Shown: positions 33,836 through 43,100 of the stretch, piece after piece
Numbering within the stretch: the first letter of the stretch is position 1
Layout: every line of letters starts with the position of its first letter
NCBI GenBank assembly: GCA_964421865.1
Contig: CAYQZH010000004.1
Coordinates: forward strand, 1-49,361
DNA length: 49,361 nucleotides
Source of the DNA: SBAX01 sp964421865
GTDB lineage: Bacteria > Planctomycetota > Phycisphaerae > UBA1845
Direction of reading: 5' to 3'
The notes under the pieces: generated by a model
Databases searched by the model: none
Told to the model about the DNA's origin: nothing
What the model saw: only the letters and a program-made list of their open reading frames with translations
Made by a program: the position numbers and the translations under genes

Positions 33836-34170
33836 GCGCGATTCCCCCCGGCCTCACCCCGGCGACTCCCACTGATCAACTGCTGCTGGTGCTCCAGGCG
33901 GCGGTAGAGGATGTCGGTCAACCCGCCCTTGGAGGCCTCGCCCATGCGCTCCGCCCACATCCCGTGCAACTGGGCGGCGAACACTTCCTCCCCTCGCCCG
34001 CCGTGACCGTATTGCCCTTTGATCTCGCTGTCGCGCATGGTCTTGAGCAACGTCCCGAAGAACACCGACCCGACGACCTGACCCGTCGCCTCTTTCAACC
34101 GTTGCAGGTCGCCCTGTACGGTTGTTTCCGGTTCGGTGGCTCGACTGACGGCGGCTGCGTTCATGTTCAT
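33832..34170 (-). CDS. flgJ: rod-binding FlgJ N-terminal domain protein
   Basis: 112 residues from ATG 34170, overlapping the flgI stop as ATGA; a second ATG lies two codons later. The segment GSVFFGTLLKTMRDSEIKG, then GGRGEEVFAAQLHGMWAERM and GGLTDILYRRLEHQQ, matches the FlgJ rod-binding/capping domain. The C-terminal muramidase domain of proteobacterial FlgJ is absent, as in many other phyla. It works in the periplasm to help rod assembly. Longer frames upstream lie inside flgI and are rejected. Confidence 0.85.
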   Translation of the reverse strand: MNMNAAAVSRATEPETTVQGDLQRLKEATGQVVGSVFFGTLLKTMRDSEIKGQYGHGGRGEEVFAAQLHGMWAERMGEASKGGLTDILYRRLEHQQQLISGSRRGEAGGNRA

Positions 34171-35309
34171 CCCTCGTACATCAAGCGAGCATGGAGCTTC
34201 CCGGCCCGGTGAATCTCCTCCAGAATCGAGACCCGGTCCTTGAACGGCACTTTGAGACGGTTGAGGGCTTCGAGCAGGTCGCGGACATTCGCCTGCCGCG
34301 TCTGCTCGTTGTCCAGGGCCACGAACTCCTGTTGCATCGTCGCCGGGATCGGAACCTTCCCTTCCGCCTGGGGATTCACGACCGTCACGGTCAGGCCCAG
34401 CTGTGAGATGACCACCGGCGAAATCCGCGTGTCGCCCGTCACCACAATGGTCCCCGCTCGGCGGTTGATGGTGACCCGGGCCTCGCCGGATTCCATGAGG
34501 ATCGGCGTGCGTTCCACGTCGCGAATCCACGAGGCCGGATCGCCCCGCTGATGCGACGGCAACACCACCACCACGTTCTTGCTATCCACAGCCAGGGCGA
34601 CCCGTTCGAGATCAGCCGAGACGCCCAGTTCCTTGTCCACCGCCTGGGCGATCGAGGCCGCCATCGACCATCCCGCGTGGGCGTCGTCCAGCACCAACGT
34701 GAGGTACGTTTGCTCCGCCTGTATCCACGGGCTGCTGAGGCCGTTCGCCTTCAACGCCGCGCCCGTGGCCACGACGTTGGTGAACACGTCCTTTTCCAGC
34801 CTCGCCCCGTCGCGGATGATGCCTGTCGTCGGTCCGCCCGGGGGCGGATCCACGACGATCCGCCCGGACGCGAACCCGAAGAGACCCTCGACGTTCGGGT
34901 CGTGGTACACCAAGGGCGTGGGCAGCAACCGGCCGCCTTCCAAACTCTTCGCCGCAACCGCCGTAACCGCGACGTCGAGCAATCCGCCCTCCCGCCCGCC
35001 GTGGTCGGGAATGACGGCCTCAAGCATCACCACGGCCGTGTTCTTACTCGTCTGCACGTCCGCGATGGATTCGATGTCGGCCCCGAACCGCCGCATCATT
35101 TCGGCCACGGCCTTCATGGTCGGGAGGAACTTTCCGCCGTCGCCGGTCTTGTCCAGCCCCGTGACCAATCCGTACCCGACGAGCACGTTGCGACCGAGAC
35201 CTTGCAAGTGAGTGACGTCCCCCACTCGCGCGGTCGGAATCTGTCCCCAGGCGACGAGCCCGAAGCTCAGAGACGCGACCACCATCAGCGATGCGCAACG
35301 AATCTTCAT
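34167..35309 (-). CDS. flgI: flagellar P-ring protein FlgI
   Basis: 380 residues with a signal peptide ending near AWGQIPTA. ARVGDVTHLQGLGRNVLVGY, GLVTGLDKTGDGG, KNTAVVMLEAVIPDHGGREG, and GTIVVTGDTRISPVVISQLG are all hallmarks. It forms the periplasmic P-ring around the rod at the peptidoglycan, which implies a Gram-negative-type envelope with an outer membrane (together with FlgH). It follows flgH by 4 bases and ends with the conserved coupling to flgJ. Confidence 0.97.
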   Translation of the reverse strand: MKIRCASLMVVASLSFGLVAWGQIPTARVGDVTHLQGLGRNVLVGYGLVTGLDKTGDGGKFLPTMKAVAEMMRRFGADIESIADVQTSKNTAVVMLEAVIPDHGGREGGLLDVAVTAVAAKSLEGGRLLPTPLVYHDPNVEGLFGFASGRIVVDPPPGGPTTGIIRDGARLEKDVFTNVVATGAALKANGLSSPWIQAEQTYLTLVLDDAHAGWSMAASIAQAVDKELGVSADLERVALAVDSKNVVVVLPSHQRGDPASWIRDVERTPILMESGEARVTINRRAGTIVVTGDTRISPVVISQLGLTVTVVNPQAEGKVPIPATMQQEFVALDNEQTRQANVRDLLEALNRLKVPFKDRVSILEEIHRAGKLHARLMYEG

Positions 35310-35313
35310 GGCC

Positions 35314-36030
35314 TTAGAACGGCTTCAACACATCCAGGAGCTTCGAGATCCACCCGCGGCTGGAGGCGGATCGCAACGCTCCGGCGTTGCTCACCACGAC
35401 CGCCTTGTCCGCAATCTGCGTGCTCAGGACGGTGTTGTCCGCCGTGACATCCTCCTTGCGGCACGTTCCGGTCATGGTGATTTCGCTGATTTCCTCGTCG
35501 TGCGTCATCTTCGCCCGACCCTCAATCACCAGCAGGCCGTTCGGTTTCACGTCGATAATCGTGGCGGTCAGGCGAGTCGTCAGCTTGTCCTCGCGGGAGG
35601 AGTCGCCTTCGTTCTTTGTCTTTTGGTCCCACTTGTAGTCGATGTTGGGCTTCCCGCGCGTGAAGGTGGAGGCGCCGATGCCGCCCTGGGTGGCGTCGAC
35701 AAAGGCGTTGAGTTGGCTCTTGGCGTCGAACTTGCTCTTCGTTTGCAGGTCGGAGTCGGCCTCCCACTTCCGTTGCTCACGGACGATGATGGTCAGCAGG
35801 TCGCCCGGCCTGAACTTCTTGGGCGGCCCCGGCGTCGGCGAAAACCAGCCGAAGCGCTCGTACACCAAGTTCCGCGGACGCGGCGGGGCCTCGCGCAACG
35901 GCTTGTCGGCGGGCTTTCCTACGTCGGCGGCGCGCTTTTGCGCCCCGAGCGAAGAGGTCTGGGCCCTCGCCGTGCCGCTTTGCAGGCACGCCGCCAGGGC
36001 CAACGCCATGAGCCATCGACGCGCGATCAT
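35314..36030 (-). CDS. flgH: flagellar L-ring protein FlgH
   Basis: 238 residues. The N-terminal signal (ALALAACLQSGTARAQ) offers both a lipobox-like LAAC and a signal peptidase I site ARAQ; FlgH is usually a lipoprotein. RPGDLLTIIVREQRKWEADS, LTTRLTATIIDVKPNGLLVI and EGRAKMTHDEEISEITMTGT match the FlgH core. The protein sits in the outer membrane as the L-ring. The ATG at 36030 overlaps the flgA stop (ATGA). The sequence before the core is Pro/Arg-rich and longer than in E. coli. Confidence 0.93.
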   Translation of the reverse strand: MIARRWLMALALAACLQSGTARAQTSSLGAQKRAADVGKPADKPLREAPPRPRNLVYERFGWFSPTPGPPKKFRPGDLLTIIVREQRKWEADSDLQTKSKFDAKSQLNAFVDATQGGIGASTFTRGKPNIDYKWDQKTKNEGDSSREDKLTTRLTATIIDVKPNGLLVIEGRAKMTHDEEISEITMTGTCRKEDVTADNTVLSTQIADKAVVVSNAGALRSASSRGWISKLLDVLKPF

Positions 36031-37229
36031 CGTTGATCTCCCAGTGCCAGCCGGGATTCGCCCTTCGTTGCGGTTCCAACGCCGAGTTGCACTTCGCCCG
36101 GCCCGACGACGACAGCATCGAACTCGACCTTCCTGTCATCCGCGGCCCGCACGCGGATCACCTCGCCGCGCCGCCCGTCGTCGCCCGCCTTGCCCGTCGT
36201 GACCACCCGGACCGCGCCGGCCAGCGACGTCATCGTCACCAGCTGCCCACGTAAGACGAGCGGCACTGCTTCGAGAATCTCCGTCTCCACCAGCGATCCC
36301 GCGGAAATCACCCGCTTCGCCCGTTGACCGATCGCCTGAGCGACATCGTCGAGTCCCAATTCGTCAACCCGCGTAAAAGAAAGGGTCGTCAACTCCACGT
36401 CCGCCGCCGCAATCGCCGCCCCCTGGTTGATGGTTCGCCGTGCGATGACCACCCGACGGGTCAACGTCACCTGTACGACCAACGGAACCGTCTGGACCGT
36501 CCGCCCCTGGGATAGCACCTCCACCTCCAACGGACACAGCCCCAGCGGCGAGTTTCCCTTGCGACGAACCTTGAACTCGTACGCCGGGCCCGAAAGGTCG
36601 AGAACCTGTTCCGAGGTGCGATCGAAGATGATTTCCGCCGTGCCGCCGTAGCGTGCGAACTCAGCATTGAAGTGGCCGATGACGGCCTGGCGCAGCGTCT
36701 TCCCGCTTACGCTCTCCGATACGTCCGACGTCGCTTTGTGGTCGCCTTCCGCCTTCCGCCGGTTGGATGACCCGGACGAAGTCGAGGAACGGCTCGCCGC
36801 CGAAGCGGGCGTGGGCGAAGGTTGCGACGGTCGGGAGACCGCGCACTGCGTGGCCCCGCTCAGGGTCAGACGCGCGAGGTTGGCCCCGTTCGCGGCCAGG
36901 ACCGAGCGTATCAATTCGAGATGAATGATCCGCGAACCGCCCGCCGCCGGGGCCTCACCGACCACCAGTTGGGCAAGCCGTCGCTCGGTCTGCGAATCCA
37001 GACCGCGTAGTTCGCACACGTCCTCCACGCGGATCGAGTCGTCTACGACGACGGCCGAAGACCACAGCCGAAGCGATTCCCCGCGTACGCCCGCCGAGTG
37101 CGCGCAGAGAACCACACTCGCTCCCGCCAGCGCCCAAGACGCGCGGCGGAGAAGCGGCGGTCGCAGCGATCGGGTTCCACCCGATCGTGCGCTCGTGCAT
37201 CCTGCGTTTTCGCAATCCTTGCGTTCCAT
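36027..37229 (-). CDS. flgA: P-ring assembly chaperone FlgA
   Basis: 400 residues, with a long basic N-terminus, then a hydrophobic signal (LAGASVVLCAHSAGVRGES). A FlgA N-domain follows (RVEDVCELRGLDSQTERRLA), then a Ser/Arg-rich linker near 130..165. The C-terminal SAF-type domain has RRTINQGAAIAAADVELTTL, GQRAKRVISAGSLVETEILE and VPLVLRGQLVTMTSLAGAVR. FlgA helps FlgI assemble in the periplasm. AGGA seven bases before the ATG supports the start. It is longer than E. coli FlgA (219) because of the N-domain and linker. Stop overlaps flgH start. Confidence 0.93.
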   Translation of the reverse strand: MERKDCENAGCTSARSGGTRSLRPPLLRRASWALAGASVVLCAHSAGVRGESLRLWSSAVVVDDSIRVEDVCELRGLDSQTERRLAQLVVGEAPAAGGSRIIHLELIRSVLAANGANLARLTLSGATQCAVSRPSQPSPTPASAASRSSTSSGSSNRRKAEGDHKATSDVSESVSGKTLRQAVIGHFNAEFARYGGTAEIIFDRTSEQVLDLSGPAYEFKVRRKGNSPLGLCPLEVEVLSQGRTVQTVPLVVQVTLTRRVVIARRTINQGAAIAAADVELTTLSFTRVDELGLDDVAQAIGQRAKRVISAGSLVETEILEAVPLVLRGQLVTMTSLAGAVRVVTTGKAGDDGRRGEVIRVRAADDRKVEFDAVVVGPGEVQLGVGTATKGESRLALGDQR

Positions 37230-37265
37230 CGTTGCGTCCTGCGTCTATCCGCTGCTTTCTTGAGC

Positions 37266-37283
37266 CGCGGGCTTTACCCCGCG
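37266..37283. repeat. GC-rich hairpin between flgG and flgA
   Basis: CGCGGG-CTTTAC-CCCGCG in the 108-base spacer between flgG and flgA. Related in stem to the hairpins at 38954..38971 and 33369..33385. Confidence 0.5.
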
Positions 37284-37337
37284 CGGGGACCTCTAGGAGT
37301 AACCGTCGCGGCCCCGCTCAACTTCTCTCCGTTCTCA

Positions 37338-38147
37338 CTAGAACCGCCTCAAGTTCGACACGATCTGCAGCACCTCGTCGGTGCTCTTGATCGACTGACT
37401 GTTCAGCTCAAAGGCCCGCTGCGTCGTAATGAGATCGATCAACTCGCGGACCGGATCCACGTTGCTGATCTCCAGGTTCCCTTGGGCGAGCGACCCCAAT
37501 CCATCGCTCTGCGGCGTCCCCGTGACCGGCGCCCCGGAGGCGTCGGTTTCGAGATACAGGTTCCGGCCGATCTGCTTCAACCCTTCGGGATTCACGAAAC
37601 GAGCGAGCTGGACCTGCCCCACGGTGTTGAGCGTGTTCGAGCCTTGTTGACGCACGCGGACTTCGCCGTTTCGTCCCACGGCAATCTCGATCGCATCCGC
37701 CGGAATGCTGATGGGTGGTTCCAGGACGGACCCGTCGCTGTTGCCCAGGACGACGTTGCCCACCGCGTTCTGCGCGAAGTTGCCCGCCCGCGTGTACGCC
37801 GTCACGTTCGAGCCATCCTGGACCGTGGTCACCTGGTAGAACCCCTCGCCTTCGATCTGCCAGTCCAGCGGCCGCCCCGTCGGGTCCACTGTCCCGTGCT
37901 CGAAGTTCAGTTGCGTGCCGGAGACCTTCACCCCCGTGCCAATCAGGATTCCATGCGGGATCGGCTCGTCGTTCGCATTGCGAACGCCCGGCTCGCGTTT
38001 GACCTGGTACAAAAGATCCTCAAAGTTGACTCGCGAGCGCTTGAACCCGTGGGTGTTGATGTTGGCGAGGTTGTTGGCCACGACGTTGAGCTTCTCGTCG
38101 AGCGCCCGCATCCCCGAAGCGGCTGCATATAAGGCCGTTGTCGACAT
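37338..38147 (-). CDS. flgG: distal rod protein FlgG
   Basis: 269 residues, standard length. STTALYAAASGMRALDEKLN and VVANNLANINTHGFKRSRVN at the start, QIEGEGFYQVTT in the middle, and QGNLEISNVDPVRELIDLIT with QRAFELNSQSIKSTDEVLQI at the end are diagnostic. FlgG builds the distal rod in the periplasm. The start is 14 bases after the flgF stop, so the two are co-transcribed. Confidence 0.97.
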   Translation of the reverse strand: MSTTALYAAASGMRALDEKLNVVANNLANINTHGFKRSRVNFEDLLYQVKREPGVRNANDEPIPHGILIGTGVKVSGTQLNFEHGTVDPTGRPLDWQIEGEGFYQVTTVQDGSNVTAYTRAGNFAQNAVGNVVLGNSDGSVLEPPISIPADAIEIAVGRNGEVRVRQQGSNTLNTVGQVQLARFVNPEGLKQIGRNLYLETDASGAPVTGTPQSDGLGSLAQGNLEISNVDPVRELIDLITTQRAFELNSQSIKSTDEVLQIVSNLRRF

Positions 38148-38161
38148 CTACTCAACCGCTC

Positions 38162-38929
38162 CTACGCCACCCGGCCCAGAGTCGTGACCGCCTGCTCCGT
38201 CAACTGATCCTGAAGCTGGATCATCGTCGCGTTCATCTGATAGGCCCGCGAGGCCTCGATCATCGTCGCCAGCCCCTGCATCGCGTCGAAGGTGGACCCC
38301 TCGCGGGATCCGGGGATCAGCCGACCCTTGGCTGGCTTCATCTCCCCGCCCTCCGCCTCGAACAGGTTCTCGCCGACCTTTCGGAGCGACCGTGGGTCCT
38401 CGTTGGTCATCAATCCGATCTTTCCCACAACCGTGTTGCCTTGACGCACAGTGCCGCCATCTGACACTTCGACCTCGCCGCCGGCCTCATCCACTCGCAT
38501 CCGCGCGCCGCCCTCATCGAGCACCCGCCACCGACCGGCCTCGTTCGCCATCACCAACTCGCCCTGCGCATTGGTCGTAAACTCGCCGTTTCGCGTATAT
38601 CGCGTCGCTTCCCCGTCGCTGACCGCGAAGAAGCCGTCTCCCTGGATCGCCACGTCCAACGGCTTCCCCGTCCATTCAATCGGACCTTGCTCGGCGCTGT
38701 GATACGCGGGCAGCAGGTTCACCCCGCCGGGAAGACCATCCAGCACCGGGTGGGCGAACGGCAACCCGCCGGCGTTTTCCTTACTTTCCACTCGACGTTG
38801 CATCACCACCGCGAAATCGTGTTTGAATCCTGTGGTCTGGGCGTTGGCCATGTTGTTGGCGAGGAGCGTCTGCCGGTGCTCATTCACCTTCATTCCCGCC
38901 GCCGACAGCCACAGCCCGTAACTACTCAT
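38162..38929 (-). CDS. flgF: proximal rod protein, FlgF-like
   Basis: 255 residues. SSYGLWLSAAGMKVNEHRQT and LLANNMANAQTTGFKHDFAV form the N-terminal rod motif, VAIQGDGFFAVSDG is the D1 signature, and the C-terminus EASRAYQMNATMIQLQDQLT is the rod/hook helix. It is shorter and more divergent than FlgG next to it, which fits FlgF. It is the first clear gene of the flagellar run and begins 3 bases after a small upstream frame. flgB, flgC, flgE and the export genes are not in the window. Confidence 0.9.
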   Translation of the reverse strand: MSSYGLWLSAAGMKVNEHRQTLLANNMANAQTTGFKHDFAVVMQRRVESKENAGGLPFAHPVLDGLPGGVNLLPAYHSAEQGPIEWTGKPLDVAIQGDGFFAVSDGEATRYTRNGEFTTNAQGELVMANEAGRWRVLDEGGARMRVDEAGGEVEVSDGGTVRQGNTVVGKIGLMTNEDPRSLRKVGENLFEAEGGEMKPAKGRLIPGSREGSTFDAMQGLATMIEASRAYQMNATMIQLQDQLTEQAVTTLGRVA

Positions 38930-38932
38930 GGA

Positions 38933-39133
38933 TCACGTCATCCCACCCCGAGCCGCGGGCTTCAGCCCGCGCGACCCCTCTCCCTCCGACGGTTGGTCCA
39001 GCGCAAGAGCCGCAAAGTGCATCGCCACCGCCTCAAGCGTCCGACTCCGAACCAAACGCCCCAGCGACGTCCAATCCAGCGCCCCATCCCCCGCTCCGTC
39101 CGGCGCTTCCACTCGCTCCGTCGAGAATCGCAT
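38933..39133 (-). CDS. possible small gene leading the flagellar operon
   Basis: 66 codons from ATG 39133, with GGAG at good spacing upstream (GGCGGAGCGCGCT). Its stop is 3 bases before flgF. The middle (SLGRLVRSRTLEAVAMHFAA) could be an amphipathic helix. The last residues (RGLKPAARGG) come from the hairpin at 38954..38971. An in-frame TGA just upstream (near 39175) prevents extension, although sensible-looking residues continue beyond it. No family recognised. It may be an operon-leading small protein or a chance frame. Confidence 0.3.
   Translation of the reverse strand: MRFSTERVEAPDGAGDGALDWTSLGRLVRSRTLEAVAMHFAALALDQPSEGEGSRGLKPAARGGMT
38954..38971. repeat. GC-rich hairpin upstream of flgF
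   Basis: CGCGGGC-TTCA-GCCCGCG, 7 bp perfect with a TTCA loop, 25 bases upstream of the flgF start. Same apex type (TTC) as the hairpin at 4748..4768. Confidence 0.6.
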
Positions 39134-39424
39134 AGCGCGCTCCGCCAGCTCGCCGCGCCGGGACGCAGCGCGTCGTCAGGTCCCCACCTCATCACCGCGC
39201 GTGCCAGAGCCCCACGGCGGGTCACCCCGGACGACATGACCTGCATCCGCAACAGTCCGTTACCCTATATGGGACAATAGGTTACAAACTTTCGTGCGTC
39301 TCGATCCCGATCACCTACCCGGACTGCGGGCAACCGAAATGCGGCGCAAGACCTGCCGACGAATCGGCAACGCCCGCCCGCGCGGACAGTCCCGGCCCGC
39401 CGGGATTCGCTTAAGATTCCGACT

Positions 39425-39453
39425 CTCCCCGCTCCCGACTTGGTCGCGGGGAG
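39425..39453 (+). promoter_or_regulatory. hairpin enclosing the nfi ribosome binding site
   Basis: CTCCCCGC (39425..39432) pairs perfectly with GCGGGGAG (39446..39453). The second arm is the Shine-Dalgarno of nfi, six bases before ATG 39460, so the hairpin could hide it. The rest of the spacer from 39134 shows no gene. Confidence 0.4.
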
Positions 39454-39459
39454 CTTGAG

Positions 39460-40140
39460 ATGAAGATTCCTCCTGCTCCGCACTCCTGGTCCGTGACGCC
39501 CGCCGAGGCCATCGACATTCAGCGTAAACTCGCGTCATCGGTCGTGCGCCGCGGGCGTCCGCCTAAGGTGCGACTCGTCGCCGGGGCGGACTTGGCCTTC
39601 TCGCCCGATGGAAAAAAGTGCATCGCCGGAGTCGTCGTGTGGGACGTGCAAGGTCGAGAAATCGTCGAACAACGCGTCGCCCGCCGGAGAGTGTCGTTTC
39701 CCTATGTGCCGGGACTGCTCTCTTTCCGTGAAGTCCCGGCCCTGCTCGCCGCTTTGAGGCAACTTCGATGTGAACCCGACGTGTTCATGTTTGACGGACA
39801 GGGTTACGCCCACCCCCGCCGATTCGGATTGGCCTGTCACCTGGGTCTGTTGCTCGACCGCCCCAGCCTCGGCTGCGCGAAGACGATCCTGCTTGGAGAG
39901 TGCGAACCGCCGGGGCGCACGCGCGGCGCCACTTCACCGCTCCTGCACGACGGCGAATGCATCGGCATGGCCGTCCGAACCCGCGATGACGTGAAACCCG
40001 TCTACGTCAGCGTCGGCCACCGCCTCTCCCTCGACGCCGCCGTGCAGATCACCCTCGCCTGTGGCGACGGCTTCCGCCTCCCCGAACCCACCCGCCGGGC
40101 CGACCAACTCGTCGGACGCGAGCGAACCGCACCGGTGTAG
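39460..40140 (+). CDS. nfi: endonuclease V
   Basis: 226 residues. All catalytic positions of Thermotoga Nfi can be placed: Asp44 in GADLAFS, Tyr82 and Glu91 in VSFPYVPGLLSFREVP, Asp112 and His118 in FDGQGYAHPRRFGLACHLG. The enzyme cuts DNA one base 3' of deaminated bases (inosine) and acts in the cytoplasm in repair. GGGGAG precedes the ATG. It is convergent with the large restriction gene, 29 bases between stops. Confidence 0.96.
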   Translation: MKIPPAPHSWSVTPAEAIDIQRKLASSVVRRGRPPKVRLVAGADLAFSPDGKKCIAGVVVWDVQGREIVEQRVARRRVSFPYVPGLLSFREVPALLAALRQLRCEPDVFMFDGQGYAHPRRFGLACHLGLLLDRPSLGCAKTILLGECEPPGRTRGATSPLLHDGECIGMAVRTRDDVKPVYVSVGHRLSLDAAVQITLACGDGFRLPEPTRRADQLVGRERTAPV

Positions 40141-40169
40141 CGCCGCCCCTCGTGGGCGCCGCCTTCGAT

Positions 40170-43100
40170 TCACCCGCGCACGATACCGTCGTAGGCCTCC
40201 ATAATCAGTTCGCGTACTTGCGGCCAGCCCATACCCGGCGGCGGCTCACGCCCCGGGCCGGTGAAGGTCGAGAGAATGTACTCCACGTCGTCCCGTTTGA
40301 TGCCGTAGAGAGTGAAGTAGGCGGCATCCAGCTCGGCCATCAGTTCCGCGCGCTCGGCGGGCTTCCATTGATGAACCCCCTCCTTGAACCCGCACGCCTC
40401 CGCCAGCGGCCTCATGTCCTCCGCCGTGCAGGTCAGCTTCAGCACCCGATCCGAAATCCACTTCTCCAACTTCTGATTGCGACTCCACGGACAACGGTCG
40501 GCATACGCGTCGGGCGGCAACGTCGGAATCTGGTTAATGATGAAATAGCTGAGATTGACTCCTCCGATCTTCTGGCGGCAGACGTAGTCATAGGCGAAGC
40601 TATTGATGTTTCCGAGCAGACAGGCGGTCAACCGGGCGCTGATGCCTTGACCAGTTAGGATCAACGGTGCGGAGTGGATGACACCTCCATAGGGAATGAA
40701 CGCAGCGATCATGGTCCGCTCATTTGTCGGACTCGTCACATTCTTGAACGCTATCACCTTCGCAGGATCGTACGCCGCTAGTTTTTCGCGCACTTTGCCC
40801 TCTTCAATCCACCAACGAGGAAGCGCGACGTACTCGGGATTCTGATGCTGCACCAGGCTGGTCTCCGCCTTCTGCCCCTGGCGCGCCCAGTTTGATGGCT
40901 CCAGCACTACACTGGCCGCACGGTGGTCGTATGCCTGGATCATCTTCGCCTCACAAAGGGGGACGCAGATTTGCTTGCCCTTTTTCCACCGATTGCCCAC
41001 CAGTTTATATCCAAGCTTCTTAAGAGCCTCCGGGTCTTTGAAGAGTTCGGCATCGAACGATTGGTGAAACATGATCATGTATTCGATCGCCCAAGGATTA
41101 CCGCCTCGCGTTCGGGACTCGTCGATGAGAATGGGCACGCGCTTGTAGATACGCTTAGTCAGTTCCGCGTCGCGCCGTGAGCGGAAAATGGGGCATGTGC
41201 GAGTGTTGGGATTGAGTAGTGCCAAGTCTTCGGCACTTAACGTGATGTGCCGCTTGGGATCCTCAACCGCCTCCATGTTCCGGGCAAAAAACACGAAGTC
41301 CGCCGCTGTCGCGGTTCGCTTCGGTCCGCCGAAGACCAACGTGCAGAACTTGAACGACCGGTGTACGTCAGGAAAATGGGCCTCCTTGTTCTCAAAGTCG
41401 TACAACCGTCGAAGCGTCTTGGAATCGACCAGTTCGGCGAAGAACTCCTTGGTGGTGTGGTCGGTTGCGATGCCGGAGGGTACGAGCAACCCCACGCGCC
41501 CGGTCGGCGAGACGATCCTCCGGGCAAGCTCGGCGAACACCATGTAGGTGTTAATGTCCCCTCTCGCGGTGAGCGGAAAGCGACCGCACTCACGCACGTA
41601 CGCAATCGTACGTTCGGCCTTGTCCTTAGCCTCCGTGTACCTTTTGAACAGTTCTGGATTACCCTTCTCGAGTTTCGCAATGCGTCTGCGACTTTCGGCC
41701 GGGGTGACCGCATCGAGCACCTTCGGCGCTGAATAAGTGAAGAACTCGCGGTTCTTGAGATTGAGCCGTTCCCAGGGCGGGTTGCCGATCACGCAGTCGA
41801 AGCCCGGCTCTGGACGCGAGAACACCCGCGGGAAGGCGGCTTGCCAATTGAGCGCCCGGGGATCGACCGCGGGATCGTCCACCAGACTGTTGCCGCACAC
41901 GACGTTTTGGGACAGGTCGGCCAAGGTCCTGCCGCGTTTCGCAGAGCGAATCCAGAGGGCGAGCTGGGTGATCTCGACGGCCTGGGGCGACAGGTCCACG
42001 CCGTAGAGGTTGTCCGTGAGAATCCAATCCGACGCGCCGTTGGCAAGCTCCAGCGCCGCGTGATGATCGAACGGGTCAAGACCCTCGATCAGTTGGTGGT
42101 AGGCGTCATCGAGCACATCGTACGCCTGAATCAAGAACGCTCCGCTCCCGCAGGCCGGATCACAAACCGCGATCGCCCGAAGGGCGTCCAAACCCTCCCT
42201 CCAATACTGGGCACCCGCTGCATCGCCGGGCGAAAACGGATCATCGCACGCGAGGCCATGCCGCTGTGCCACGGCGAGAAGCGATTCCTGGATCGCCTCG
42301 CCGAGCGTCTGCCTGACCAGGAATTCCGTGAACTTCGGCGGCGTGTAGTAGATGCCGAAGCGCTTGCGCTCCGCGGACTTGGGCATCTTGATCCCGTCTT
42401 CTTCGGTCGTCGCCACGTCCTCGACAAGCCCGCTGACCCGCAGCCTTTCAAGCTCCGTGACCGATTTCTCGAACAGGTGGCCGAGCACATCTACGTTGAC
42501 CTCATCGCGGAAGTCGTAGCTGGAGACCTCTTTGAAAAAGCCGGTCCATTCGTCGCCGAGTTGAAGATCGTCCACTTGCGAGTCGTGGCGAAACAACCCG
42601 CCGTCGTAGCCTACGCGTAATCCGACCCCTTCGTGCCCGCTGTCAACCGCACGGAACAGAGCCAAGAAGTTCCGCCACTTGGGGTTGGTGACCGTTTCGA
42701 TCGGACGGAGTTGCGAATGTGCCCGCTCGATGCTCTTTTCCCGAAGCAGCCCGCGGTCCTCGCAGAAGGCCACGAAGATGATCCGGTCGATGAGCTTTTG
42801 GGCGATGCCGATGGCGTCATCGAGGCTCCTGTGCTGTTTCACATGCAGGTAATGGATGAGCGACCGCCGGTGTTCGCTGTATCTGGTGTAAAGCTCGTCG
42901 CCGACCTGGCGTTGGCGTTGCTCGGATTGTTGGAGCAGGACGATGGCGCGCGGGAGGGCGGCCAATCGCGAGGGAAGAAGCCCGCCGCGCTCGAATAGGC
43001 AGAGAAACTCGCGAAAGCGGCGTCGCTCGCGGAGTTCTTGGAGGGTAAACTCCTCGTAGGCCTGCCGTGTCTTGTTGCGATGGTAGAGACGGATGGTCAC

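Noticed and set aside
38962..39252. Minus-strand frame of 96 codons upstream of flgF
   Set aside because: Very Arg/Trp-rich second half and no ribosome binding site; the overlapping 66-codon frame has a better start, though that too is uncertain.
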